Shown here piece after piece: positions 23,417 to 34,056 of a DNA stretch of 64,000 bases. The notes beneath the pieces were generated by a model. That model saw only the letters and a list, made by a program, of their open reading frames with translations. It made no database searches and was not told where the DNA came from. How positions within the stretch are numbered: position 1 is the stretch's first letter; every line of letters begins with the position of its first letter. The position numbers were made by a program, and so were the translations under genes. The stretch is from Adiantum capillus-veneris (lineage: Eukaryota; Streptophyta; Polypodiopsida; Polypodiales; Pteridaceae): positions 72,691,872-72,755,871 of the forward strand of contig CM043953.1 of assembly GCA_014529385.2 (NCBI GenBank). Direction: 5' to 3'.

Positions 23417-23632
23417 GCAAGGACAACATGAGCTGGGAGAGCAAGTTAGGGTGGCCGAGCTCGCCATCAATGTGCAGAGCAAGGATCGTGCGAAGGGGGT
23501 TTGCAGATGGGCAATCGAGATTTGGAGAGCGTGGGAATTGGGGTAGAAGTCTGCGACTTTGTATTGGAAAAATGTGAGGGACAAAATATATGCTCTAATT
23601 AATTAATGAAGCACAAGATGACCCAGTAGGCA
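22796..23632 (+). repeat. microsatellite-bearing repeat unit, copy 1
   Basis: Shares about 760 bp with copy 2 (27512-28276), from GTCCCTACAATCT to GATGACCCAGTA, including GGTTTGAGGTC(G/A)AAAACGG and TGCAGCAGAAGTTT. It contains (GA)n at 22905-22951, (GT)n at 23111-23169 and (GA)n at 23357-23413. Copy 1 has about 40 extra bases after GTCCCTACAATCT. Function unknown; a short plus-strand frame after the second GA tract is conserved between copies only as DNA. Confidence 0.88.
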
Positions 23633-23744
23633 GCCAAAACGATTTTTTTCAAAAGCCATTAATTAATAAGTTTTGGGGGGGAGGTTGGGGGGGAGGGAAG
23701 AAAGGAAAAGGGAAGGGTGGGGAAAAAAAAGGGAAAAGAGAAGG

Positions 23745-23792
23745 GGGGGGGGGGGGGGGGGGGGAGGGGGGATGTTTTTTTTTTTTTTTTTT
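23745..23792. repeat. poly-G then poly-T homopolymer runs
   Basis: A G-rich run (23745-23772, interrupted once or twice) is followed by about 18 T. The T-run directly precedes the SINE-like head. Confidence 0.9.
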
Positions 23793-23805
23793 GCTGAAAG
23801 GGGCT

Positions 23806-23990
23806 CAAGGACCAGCGTAGGCATATAGCATAGTGGTTAAGGTTGAGTTTCATACTATATGCGTGATGTGTTCAAATCCTACTCATTAAGATTGATTTTA
23901 AACGGTGACGTGCATGGACATGGTAATTAGAGATGCTAAAGCATCTTGGGGAGATTCTATCTTATGAAAAACAAAAGTAGAACCAATAGA
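23806..23990 (+). mobile_element. tRNA-derived SINE head (candidate)
   Basis: An internal pol III promoter is visible: A box TAGCATAGTGGTTAAGG at 23826-23842 and B box GTGTTCAAATCCT at 23868-23880, about 40 bases apart, as in tRNA-derived SINEs. The flanking GTAGG...CCTAC could pair like an acceptor stem, but the cloverleaf is not good enough for a functional tRNA. The 3' end and target duplication were not defined. Confidence 0.5.
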
Positions 23991-23999
23991 GCCACTAGA

Positions 24000-24539
24000 T
24001 AGTACCTTATTAAACTTATTAGGCTTAGCATTCCCAGATACATTAATTAATTTCCTAGCAAGATTCCCAAAATAGCTTAACTTTGAAAACTAAGGCTCTG
24101 CTCGAGCCGATGCACACGCTCTGCGACCTTGTCCTCAGACAGGACGTCTCTCTCTCTCTCCCCCTCTCTCCCATAGCCAAGGACAAGCCGTGTTTGTCAA
24201 GCTGCATCTTCACGCTCCCACAAGAAAACTGCCTCTCTCTCTCGTACGAAACACGATCACCACTTCTTGGCCCTCTTCCAACAAGGCGAAACAAGGTCGT
24301 GTGGCATGTAGCAACAAGCAGATGACCTCGCCTCGATACAAAGAGATCGAGATGGGCAGCACAAAAAAAAAATGCATCTATTGTTGGCGCGTTGAGCTAA
24401 CCCTACACTCTCCCTCCGTCCATCTGCATGCAAAACATAGACGTCTGTTGCTTGCACTCACACAATGAGGATGTGTCCCCCTTCCCCCCTCTGTCTTCAT
24501 GCCTTCGCATTGTGCAACCTCTGCAACCTCGCACAGATG

Positions 24540-24591
<52 letters not shown>

Positions 24592-25130
24592 GATGTCATG
24601 GAACCCGCCTTCGCAAATGCCTCCAATGTTTGGGAAAAATGTGTCCAACCTTAATATCGTGTGAGTTTCAATTTCAAAAATACCTGTTGACGAAAAGGGA
24701 AAAAGGAAAAATTCTCCACCAAAATAGAGGAAAATAGCGTAAACACCTAGAAAACAATTTACTCTTGACAAAATCAAAGACAAAAAAATTCACCTCGTCC
24801 GTTCCATCCGGCTTGGTTGGCTTGTCCTCCCATCGCCTCAACCACCTAGCCCTCCTCGCACAACAATCGAGCATCTAGCTCGAAATGATAGCCCGTGATA
24901 GCTCCTCTCCCTCTCCTACTCGTCAACGTGCCATCCCACTACCTCTAAAGCAAATTAACTATATCACAATTTAAAAACTCTCTTGACTTCTCTTTACTAA
25001 TAGCAAACACTAGAAGGCATCACTTTTGTTTCTCTCAAGACAAAGGCATCTCATGAGATTCTGCCATAAGCAAACGAGAAAAAGATTGTAGGGACATATA
25101 TTAGGCTTAGCACTTGAAAATAGTATTTGG
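24000..25130. other. no gene recognised
   Basis: Contains a (CT)22 tract at 24543-24586 and short C-rich segments. No domain is recognisable on either strand. Ends at the target-site copy of the LINE insertion (25135-25153). Confidence 0.55.
24543..24586. repeat. (CT)22 microsatellite
   Basis: Pure tract of about 44 bases. Confidence 0.97.
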
Positions 25131-25153
25131 TATTAAGTTTACTAATTAGGATA

Positions 25154-27484
25154 ACATCTTGGCAGCAATGGTGGGCATCAAATACGCAACTGTCACAAAG
25201 CAGGAGTGCATTCTGCTGCAGTTGGACCTGGACAAGGCTTATGACAGAATAACATGGACATATATAGAAGCCGTCATGGAAGCTCTGGGCTTTGTGCCTC
25301 GTCTTTGTCGGCTGGTACGTGTAATGGGGGCTTGAAGCCAGTCAAAGCTCCTATTCAACGATAGAATTGTGGGCTCTTTTGAGGTCAAAAGGTCTATTAA
25401 GCAGGGATGCCCTCTGGCCCCCTTACTTTTCGCCATAGAATCACATCCTCTAATCACGACGCTCGAAGCTAGTGCTGAACGAGGGGAGTTGCAAGGCCTT
25501 GCTTTACCTGGAAATAGCCAACTCCTAGCAAAACTTTTTGCAGATGACTCTCTCCTCTTCTTGAAGGAGTGCCCCCAGGTCATTAGAAAAGCTCTGGAGA
25601 TTGTATAAATATTCGCAGTAGCTTCGGGGTCCCAGTGTAATATAGAGAAGTCAAGGTTGATCTCCCTATCGGAAAATGACTCATTTGACCCTTCTGTCTG
25701 GTCGGGGGAGATTGTCACAAAAGGGAATATCTTTACAAATTTGGGAGCCCCCTTGGGGATGGATGTAACTCACAAGCAAAGATTTAAGTGGGTGCTTGAA
25801 AAAATCAAAACAAATATGAGTAGGTGGGAGTATGCTCTTCTCCCATTCCCAAGTGGATAAAAGTGATGAATGCCTTTATGATTCCTTATATTACCTTTAC
25901 TAACCCGCTTCTCAAGATGGCTAAGTGTCATTGGAAAGAGTTCTTAAAACTAGTAAAAAGATTTTTATGGAAAAATAACACGAAATCTTCCAGGCCATGC
26001 CAATGGGCCCGGTGGGAATCAGTTGCTCGGCCGAGGCCTCGGAATTCTCAACCCTGTGGCCCATGCAAAAGCTTGTTGCGCCAAATTTGTTGTTTCCCAG
26101 GCTAAACAGGATCAAGTTTGGGTTGTCATGATCAGAGATATGATAGAACCAGCTAAACTTGGCTCGAAGGGTGGAAAGTGGAGAGGGGTGGAGGTTCATG
26201 ACAAATTGTTAGCCCCGGCGTGGTCTACCTTAAGACTGGGGGGCGACTCAAGAGAATTGGTAAGAAAATGCAATAGAGCAGCAGGAGTCTTAAAGTGGGG
26301 AGAAGAAGACAAATACTTCAAGAACTCCATTCTGCATTGGTCCCCCTGGCTTTCCAAAGTTCTAGATCCGCCACAAACTCCCTATTGGATTGAGACAGCC
26401 AGGAAGCTGAATAATAAGGGTCTGAAGCGACTTGGGCAATTCTAGGACAGTGGCAACAAGAGTTGGAAAACCATTGACCTTATGGTTACTCAGTACCAAC
26501 TTAATAGCTTGGAGGCCTTGCTTGTCCACAAAGTGATGAAAGAGCTTGACAATCTAGTGATGCCAATCTGTGATTCGGAGTTGGACTGGAATGCTTGGAA
26601 ATGGCCCGGAAGCAGTCTCTTGTGGAAACCCCATACTAAAAGCATTTATCAGACAATGATGCAAAAGAAGAATTGATTTAGCCCCCTTAACAAGCTATGG
26701 AAAAAGCAATGGTCGGTGGAAAGGTGGGAACATGTAATGGAGAACATATAGAAGCCAAAGGCTCCGCAGTACATGAAGGTATTCTTATGGAAGGTTATTT
26801 GGGGTGCTCTACCGATGGGGGTGAAGATTCAGGAGAGAGGGATTGGGTCATATCGATGCTTGGGGTGCAGGTTGGCTAGTGAAGATCTAGCCCACCTATT
26901 CATGGACTGCCCAACTATCAAAGGCCTCGCAGGGAAAATATGCAAGTGGGTCCAAAGAACATGGAAAATTAGTTTTTTCAAGATTGACCTATTCCTTGGA
27001 GGTAAGAATTCACATAGTCCTGCACTCCTCGTCAGCACACTCACATCGTCAAAGACTTCTTCTTACATAATGTATGGTAGACAAGGAACCGCCGTGTTTT
27101 TGAAGAAGGTTTTGAGGTGGCAAGCTTTGCAGAAATTATACAAGAAAGCAAAGTGCTAATATGGAAACTTGGGCACAAGAAACACTCGGAGGATTGGTCT
27201 AGGACTACTTGTGCCTTGTTGTCAGCAGACGGAATGCTTAGGTTGGGGACAAATCTTGGCCATCGGTAAATAAAAGATCTTAGAATGACAAGATTATGGA
27301 CCTTGTGTATCAAGGATGAGAGGGCAGGTTAGTAGGGGTGGCTGCCCTGATAGCCGATGTAATTATGGTCCCTAGATGTTGTCATGGCTTAACATGAGCA
27401 TGACAAGACCTTGTAATTTTTTGGGATGTTCATTTTAATTCACTCACAATTGTGAGTTTTGCTATATAATAATTAAAAAAAAAA
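25154..27484 (+). mobile_element. 5'-truncated LINE with target-site duplication and A-tail
   Basis: A 19-bp direct repeat AAGTTTAC(T/G)AATTAGGATA flanks the element (25135-25153 and 27483-27501; one mismatch). The 3' end is an A-run (27474-27484) after CACTCACAATTGTGAGTTTTGC. The 5' end begins inside the reverse transcriptase, so endonuclease and ORF1 are absent. This is the signature of target-primed reverse transcription that stopped early. Confidence 0.93.
25170..27159 (+). pseudogene. LINE ORF2: reverse transcriptase and zf-RVT (broken)
   Basis: Reverse transcriptase blocks are LQLDLDKAYDRITW (about 25220), IKQGCPLAPLLF (about 25395) and catalytic FADDSLLFLK (about 25538). Next comes a thumb and connection region in two shifted frames (25824-26105, 26023-26676), then the C-terminal zf-RVT domain: VFLWKVIWGALP and CLGCRLASEDLAHLFMDC near 26776-26925. 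Stops (TGA at 25333-25335, TAA at 25606-25608) and frameshifts near 25850 and 26020 inactivate it. The family nicks DNA and copies its own RNA; this copy lacks the endonuclease entirely. Confidence 0.92.
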
Positions 27485-27511
27485 GTTTACGAATTAGGAT
27501 AGAGTAAGTAT

Positions 27512-27581
27512 GTCCCTACAATCTGTGGTGGGTTTGAGGTCAAAAACGGTAGAGGCAACACATGGTCATGTATCGAAAAGG

Positions 27582-27627
<46 letters not shown>

Positions 27628-27784
27628 TCGCATGTGTCAACGCCCAGGAACTCGGTGACAGCTCTGTCTCTTTCTCTTGTGTGTAGGTGATCGTGATGCG
27701 GGGAGGAGGGAACACGGAGGTAGTTGGAGGACAGCAGAAGCAGAGCGGGGTCGATGGCGGCAGGGCAGGGCAGCGCGGGACATA

Positions 27785-27831
<47 letters not shown>

Positions 27832-28020
27832 CACGGGCCAGAATACGTGAGGCCATCCCCTGCACCACTTTGCAGCAGAAGTTTGCCGTCGGTTCCCTAG
27901 TATGAAACAACTCGATGCAGTCATCAACGAAGGGAAGCTGGAGCATGGACGTCGCCATCGAGGTACTCCAAGAGGACCTGCATAGTTGCAATGGGTTCGT
28001 TGGATCTCACTGATGGTCAC

Positions 28021-28064
<44 letters not shown>

Positions 28065-28276
28065 GCAAGGACAACATGAGCTGGGAGAGCAAGTTAGGGT
28101 GGTCGAGCTCGCCATCAATGTGCAGAGCAGGGATCGCGCGAAGGGGGTTTGCAGATGGGCAATCGAGATTTGGAGAGTGTGGGAACTAGGGTAGAAGGTT
28201 GCGACTTTGCATTGGAAAAATGTGAGGGACGGAATCTCCGCTCTAATTAATTAATGAAGCGCAAGATGACCCAGTA
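27512..28276 (+). repeat. microsatellite-bearing repeat unit, copy 2
   Basis: Homologous to copy 1 at 22796-23632. It holds (GA)n at 27583-27623, (CT)n at 27787-27829 where copy 1 has (GT)n, and (GA)n at 28023-28061. It is flanked by an imperfect direct repeat of about 25 bp, TACGA(AT/TAT)TAGGATAGAGTAA, at about 27488-27514 and 28275-28302, which suggests this copy was inserted rather than left by tandem duplication. Confidence 0.85.
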
Positions 28277-28299
28277 CGATATTAGGATAGAGTAATTAT

Positions 28300-28860
28300 G
28301 TCGTTTGAAATTAAGTCTACTTTTTGGGATTCGACTTTATTGTGAATTAAATATGAAGATTATGTCTGTTTTTTTTTTAAAGGCTTATTATTTTAATAAA
28401 CCAAATTACCCATAAACCAACTAACTTGAAATTCTAATATCATAAATGCTACTACAACCTAAAATGCTAAGTTAACTCTTTCTTGGACTAGCCTTAATAA
28501 GCTGGAGTAACCCCTAAACCTAAACTAAAATGAGCACTAAACTAAACCATAAATCTAAATCTTCAACTAACCATAAATTAACACTAAAAGTAGTTTTATA
28601 CCATTTAACTAATTATAAACTAACAATAAACCAACCATAAATTAAACTTAAATGAAGTTTATGTAGTAGCCTATGTCGATCCCAAAACTAATTTTGAACT
28701 AATTGTAAAACTAAATTTATACTAATCATCAATCAAAACTAAAATCAACCAAAACTTTGGTTGCTTTATAATGATCAGAAAACTAACCCTAAACTAATCA
28801 TTATAGCAAAATTGAAACTTACCTTAAAATTGATTTTAAAATAATCTTTCTTTTTTTGCA
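28300..28860. other. no gene; A-rich DNA with CTAAAC/CTAAAT motifs
   Basis: Repetitive AAACTAA/CCCTAAAC-type motifs, no coding signal. It may be the same kind of degenerate telomere-like DNA as 21540-21930. Confidence 0.5.
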
Positions 28861-29770
28861 CTACTCTCTCGAAAACAGAGGGTTAAATAGAATATATAAA
28901 GAATAACGGATCATACAAGTACTCCATGCGCAGAGAGATCCACGGATTACCAAAAAGAATTACATACTAACCAAGGGAGCCACCCCACCATAGATATAAC
29001 CCATAAACTCAGCACTAAGACAACCATCCCTTTTGACATGACTGCCATAGATACATATAAACACCCAATACAAAGCATAACTACATGCTCATGAGGGAGC
29101 CACCCTATAAGGATCAACCATTGCATACCAAAGTACAACTGTATAAGGGGGGAACCAACACACTCCATCACCTCGTAGAAAGACTCCATCCACCAGATCC
29201 AACAGGAGAAAGAAGTCTCAAGCTTTTCATGGAGAGCCATCTTGAGAGACATGCACCCTCTTCCATGGCCATTGCTACAAGTTGAGACCCAACATCTCCA
29301 AATCAGGCTGTAAGGGGAGCCCACAACATCGAGAAAAGGCCTCTAGTGCCATCATGCACGACAGATCCTACCACAACCAGCCAAGCATGCCATAGATCCA
29401 TATCCCCACAAGTTGCCAAAGTCAAAGATCCACTAGGTGAGCTGTTCGGCTTCAGAGAGAAGCTGGGTAGCCACCAAGCCTTGAAGACAAAAAATATGTC
29501 CATGTATGCACCACCATCCACCATTGGGGGAGGCAAGGGTAGCTGGGTGTCTCCCCTCTAAAGGCAACCCCTTCCCTGCTGGCAGCAACCATCCCCCTTG
29601 TCAAAAGTAGTAGATACAAGAATGACATCTTCTCAAAGCCCTCACCAAGCACCAAGTCCATAGGCATCCTTCTTATGGGTGCCCCAACCTGAGAGGAAGT
29701 GTTGCAACTACTAGCAACGACTAGGCTAAATAGGGGAATGGTAACCCTCCTCATAGGCATCACAGAGAGG
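28860..29770 (-). mobile_element. LINE-like 3' fragment (candidate)
   Basis: The minus strand repeats GGGTGGCTCCC at several points (for example near 29100 and 28985) and ends TGTAATTCTTTTTGG, then a short A-rich end near 28855. It shares these with the blocks at 6560 and 21935. No protein domain was identified. Confidence 0.45.
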
Positions 29771-30676
29771 TGATGTAGGTATAGTATTAAACTAATCTTA
29801 AAGTAACTTTAAAACTAACCCTAAAATAACTTGAAACTTAAGCTCTAGAACTAACCCTAAGATATCGAACCCTAACCTTACGAGCAAGGGCATCATCAAA
29901 ACAATGGTCCGTCTGGTGGCATTAGTGTTGGTGGAAACTCGAGATTTCATGGTGATGGGGACATCGGGCCCCACCCTGCCGACTTTATTCGATATGCTTA
30001 ATATTCTCTCTGATGTCGGGGATGGCCTCCCTTGTTTGACCAATGTATGTGGGATGGTTCTGATAGTGTTGTTGTTAACCTTACATTAAATCTTAACAAA
30101 ACTAATTAAACTTTAAATTCAATTGACACAAAATTTAACTAAGATAATTTAAACTTATATATTGGTTAACTTAACGACACTTATATTAATCAATTACTTT
30201 AGCTAATGAAGTAAGCCTACTTGAACTTAATTAGCTTACAACATAGACTAAATTATTTTAATTTCAAGAAAATTGATTGCAAGTTGAAAATATTACATCA
30301 AACCACCTTAAACAACAGCGATGTTTCAGATATTACACTAACTATAAAAACACTCTATCGATCACTTAGATCTACTTTTAATTCTACAAATCCTTTTCAA
30401 AATTAGATAAAAATATTTTTTTTCTTAAGTTGATGCATATTTCAAGAAACCTAGTTAGAGAGTACTATAGAGAAAGGAAGGGGAGGTAGAATTATCTCCA
30501 AAATGTAATAGATTTGTAGATTTTTTTTTAAAGAAAGCTCCTGATATGTACTTTCAATAGTTTTTTTTTGGCCGAGGTGAGCATCTATATTATAGTTGGT
30601 ATATGCATAGCTTTCATAGCTGGTAATACCAACACACATATTGATGTCTATACTGCTTCTCTTGGTGATCCCAAAA

Positions 30677-30799
30677 GCATCAGGTATTGAGTGTCGATAA
30701 CTTTTGTACTCTCTAGAAGCGTGAGTTGCTCTATGTTGCAGCATCAGGTATTGAGTGTCAATACCCTTTCGTACTCTCTAGTAGCGTGAGTTGCTCTAG
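30677..30799. repeat. 64-bp tandem repeat, two copies
   Basis: GCATCAGGTATTGAGTGTC starts at 30677 and 30741; both units end with GCGTGAGTTGCTCTA. A few substitutions separate them. Confidence 0.88.
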
Positions 30800-30897
30800 G
30801 CCCTCATCGCCGTTGTAATTTACACAGGATTTATTTATATTTTTACAACATGTAATGAAATATATCAAGTGTTTGTAAATCTCATTCATGCAATCCT

Positions 30898-31140
30898 CTT
30901 GTCTTTATATTGTTAAGTCGTGGTATTTGGAAGTCTACGATTGTAAAGTGATTGATAGGGTCGAGAAACTTAATGTAAAAGAGCCTTATCTATTCTATAG
31001 TCACAAAATACTAAGTGTTTGTACTCTCCGTTCTGCATGTTCTTGTCTTTATATTGTGATATTATGGAATTTTACAATTGCAATGCGATTAATATGGTTG
31101 ACAAGCTTAATGAAACATACGCTCATCTATTCTATTATTG
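30898..31140. repeat. imperfect repeat of about 144 bp, two copies
   Basis: CTTGTCTTTATATTGT begins both units (30898 and 31042), followed by aligned blocks such as CTTAATG(T/A)AA and CATCTATTCTAT/TATCTATTCTAT. Identity is moderate. Confidence 0.65.
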
Positions 31141-31371
31141 GAGGCTCCACCACCCCAAAGTTTTACGAAGATAGTATTTAAATAACCATTGGTAATGATG
31201 GTTTTTTTTCCAACAAAGCATTGAACTTTATATTACAGAAGAAGAGAGAAGACAAAATTACAACAGTGACATCATACCCTACATGACTCTCATGTCCAAG
31301 ACCACTCTCCCTCATTACAAAACATGATACCCGACTGTAATGCCGACCTAGATGAGATACAAAACAGGTTT

Positions 31372-31925
31372 TTATACCCCATCAGCATTTAAAGAGTTGA
31401 TCATATCCTGGATCTTTTCCGTGAAGTCTCCAGCTTTGGAGACCACCTGATAAGCCTCCTGAGTAGCTTCCCGATTAGCAGCCAGCATATTCTTAATTTT
31501 CGTAAGTTTCCTCTTGTTGATGGGAAACTCTAGATCCTCCTCATCCATCTCCATGTGTACTTCCTCCACATCTTTGATAATCTTGTTCCTCAGATAGTAG
31601 ATGTTGACTTCATTGATTTTTAGTTTGTAAACCAGCAAATTGAAATCCACAAAGAGAGATCTGAGGTTGGGAGCCTGGTAAGCCTCATTAAACGCATAGC
31701 TGTTTCTCAATTTCCAAATGATCCACAAGAACTCAGCCCTCGTGAGGTTCTAATAGCAGGTCAAGATGCCTATAGAATCTCCTAGAAGAAGTTTGTCTCC
31801 AAGAGACTGGATTTTTAAGGACAGTTCTAATAGGGGGAAAAATGACTTCAGATTCGGGACAGTTTATAAATAAGTGATAAATCAATTCTACCATTGATCT
31901 ACATCTGAAGCAGATTCCAGAAGAT
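31372..31925 (-). pseudogene. LINE ORF2 C-terminus: zf-RVT and tail
   Basis: CFRCRSMVELIYHLFINCPES (C..C...H...C) is the zf-RVT pattern found after the reverse transcriptase in plant LINEs. WIIWKLRNSYAF and a charged helical tail ending at 31372 follow, with a stop near 31740 between them. The domain joins directly to endonuclease sequence at about 31925, with no reverse transcriptase between. Confidence 0.85.
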
Positions 31926-32613
31926 TGAGCATCTTCCATTATATTGAAGTCTTCTACTAACATGACATCACCCCTCAACCTCGGGGGGGTCACTATGTGT
32001 AAAACTACCATATCACGTGCGTTCAAGACATTTTTGTAAAACCCCTTATCTGTGCATTTTTTAAGGAATATAATGTATCCTTTTCTTTTAAAATCTGTAA
32101 AAAAAATTTCAAATTTGAAAACATAATGCCCTTTTGTATATATATTTTTGTAAGTTTCAAGAACTTTAAATACCCTTCTGTTGAACTCACGTGATAGGTT
32201 ACATTTTTATTAGGTGACCTCCCCGGGCCCTCAACTGAGAGAGGTCATTCCACATCTTGGTTATTTGGGCTAAGGAGCCCGTAACGCAACATTAAAGAGA
32301 CTATGGTGACAGCAAACGGAGCAGAGATGGGGACCACCACCCAGTGATACTCAAATAGAACAACAGGGTTCTGAGATAGCCACCCTTTCGTAATGCCTAT
32401 CGCGGTGCCACCGGACCCTTGTGAATGTAAGGAGGAGAAACATATGAGGGAAGCCCGGACTTCCTTGAGACGCTTGTAGAGATCCTCTCCATTTACCTTA
32501 ATTTCTTGTAGGGAGATGATATTGTCTACTGGATTATTCAAGACCCAAGCCCTAATTTTGCGAGATTTACCAGGATTTGTCAAAACCTTAACATTCCAGT
32601 TTAGGACTTTCAT
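31926..32613 (-). pseudogene. LINE ORF2 endonuclease N-terminus, split by a MITE
   Basis: The ATG at 32613 starts MKVLNWNVKVLTNPGKSRKI, and IISLQEIKV follows, matching the APE-type endonuclease start (NWN, catalytic Glu in LQE). After a one-base shift the sense continues as MWNDLSQLRG to 32228, is interrupted by the MITE, and resumes at 31979 with GDVMLVEDFNIMED, equal to the GDFN block. Joining across the target duplication restores the endonuclease order, which shows the MITE came later. The C-terminal part of the endonuclease is lost. Confidence 0.88.
31980..32227 (+). mobile_element. MITE copy 2 (248 bp, 8-bp target duplication)
   Basis: Flanked by CCCTCAAC at 31972-31979 and 32228-32235, an exact 8-bp duplication. 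It begins CTCGGGGGGGTCACTATG and ends TAGGTGACCTCCCCGGG, forming imperfect terminal inverted repeats. It has no coding capacity. Inserted in the LINE endonuclease. Confidence 0.93.
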
Positions 32614-34056
32614 CTATGCGATCTTTTGTCCTTTTTAGCTTTTCCTGTTGGGGACTTGTTCGCTTTCTGAGTGGCTTGATCGTGGGCTCTTTTATTATCT
32701 TTTTGAATATCCATGGGTGCCGGGGGGTGGGGGGTGATGGGGGAACATTGTCCTTGTTGGAAATATTGGGTTGGGGAGAGCCCAAGTTGAGGTCTATGAG
32801 CATGTCAACATCCATTTTGTTAACTTGGGCTTCAAGCTCACAGTGTAGCGACTCTTCGCCATCCGACTATGACACTTCCAACTCTTGGAAGTCGGTATCA
32901 TCAAAGCTCGGTAAGGGAGCCAGAATAGAGAACCTGCTCGGTTGCGATGTTTTCCCCTTATCATGCTGCTTGTCCCTACCCTTGTCATTGTTTTGTGCAA
33001 CGGGTTTGCCTCTGTTGTGTGCTACCGCAGTGAAACAACTCGAATCCCCTTCTTTGCCCTGATCAGTTTTCTCCAAAGTTGCAACTTGAGGGGCACGAGG
33101 AAATTTGATAGGGCAATTTCTTACAAAATGAGATTTGGCCCCAAAATGGAAGTAGGTATTAGGTAGATGTTTGTATGATATATCTTGCTCAAACAGCTCT
33201 CCATCATCAGTTTAAATGTCAATGGACGTAAGAAGGTCTACAGAAATGTCCATTTCAATCAATACCCGAGGATGCCAAGTTGGGATATAGTTGGCCTTCT
33301 GTCTTCCCCTAGGAACTTTCCTAGTGGAGTACCTATTTCAACCAAGTGAGCATGATAATGCATCGAGAGATTGGGAAACTCCACCCATACTGGGTAGTTA
33401 ACTCGGGGAGAGCGGTCAGGGTTGATGTGTTTATTCCAGCAAAAAAGACTCAGGGGAGAAGGCCAAATTACCAAGTCCATGACTGAGAACCGAAAATGCC
33501 ATCTCTGCATTTTTTAATACAAACAGACAATGACCCTTGGGTAAAGCGTGTATCGTTTCTACTTCTGCAGCCAAAGTACCCCATTGAGATCTAATGCAAT
33601 TTTTGAGGATGTCTATAGGCGGACGTGGACCTACTAGCAGACCATGCTTCTAAATCTTTATGTTTCTTTCTTATCTAAGAAGTAGGTAATGTAACATGAG
33701 ACTTACCTCTGTTACTTGCTCCTTGGCTTTCTCCCCTCAAAAGGTCCTTGAGCAATAGATCCTGCTATATTGGTGGGGGCCTGGGATGTTAGCTTCATTA
33801 TTTCTTTCTGCTGATCTTTTGAGATGGAATGTCGGCGAGGGGGCTCCATCTCCACCAGCAGTAATGGAATCTTTGAGTCGCTGGGCTAGCCCTTGAGGAA
33901 GCGCTTGAAGAACCTCTTGAAACAGGGAGGGTTTGAATTTAATTTCTATTCTGCTTCGGGCGTGTTAGGCAGTACTAAACTTTGATGGGGAAGATGATTT
34001 GATGGGTGCCACGCATTGGGGGATTGGGGGGCATTAACTTGCGGGGTGTTAGTCAT
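32590..34056 (-). pseudogene. LINE ORF1 (DUF4283 plus CCHC-like, broken)
   Basis: The ATG at 34056 begins MTNTPQVNAPQSP. A DUF4283-like RNA-binding domain lies at about 33640-33260 (FSVMDLVIWPSPLSLFCWN, NYPVWVEFPNLSMHYH). A CCHC knuckle follows at about 33178-33110, but its first two cysteines are replaced (YFHFGAKSHFVRNC instead of C..C...H...C). A Pro/Lys-rich tail ends near 32590. Several stops and frameshifts interrupt it. ORF1 proteins package LINE RNA; this one could not. Confidence 0.82.

Larger units (their letters stand above)
29771..31188. other. no gene recognised; short tandem repeats
   Basis: AT-rich. Contains a 64-bp tandem repeat (30677-30799) and a looser repeat of about 144 bp (30898 and 31042). 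Ends at the target-site copy of the LINE below. Confidence 0.55.

Noticed and set aside
23821-23885. Functional tRNA gene
   Set aside because: A and B boxes are present, but the acceptor, D and anticodon stems do not pair well enough. A SINE head fits better.
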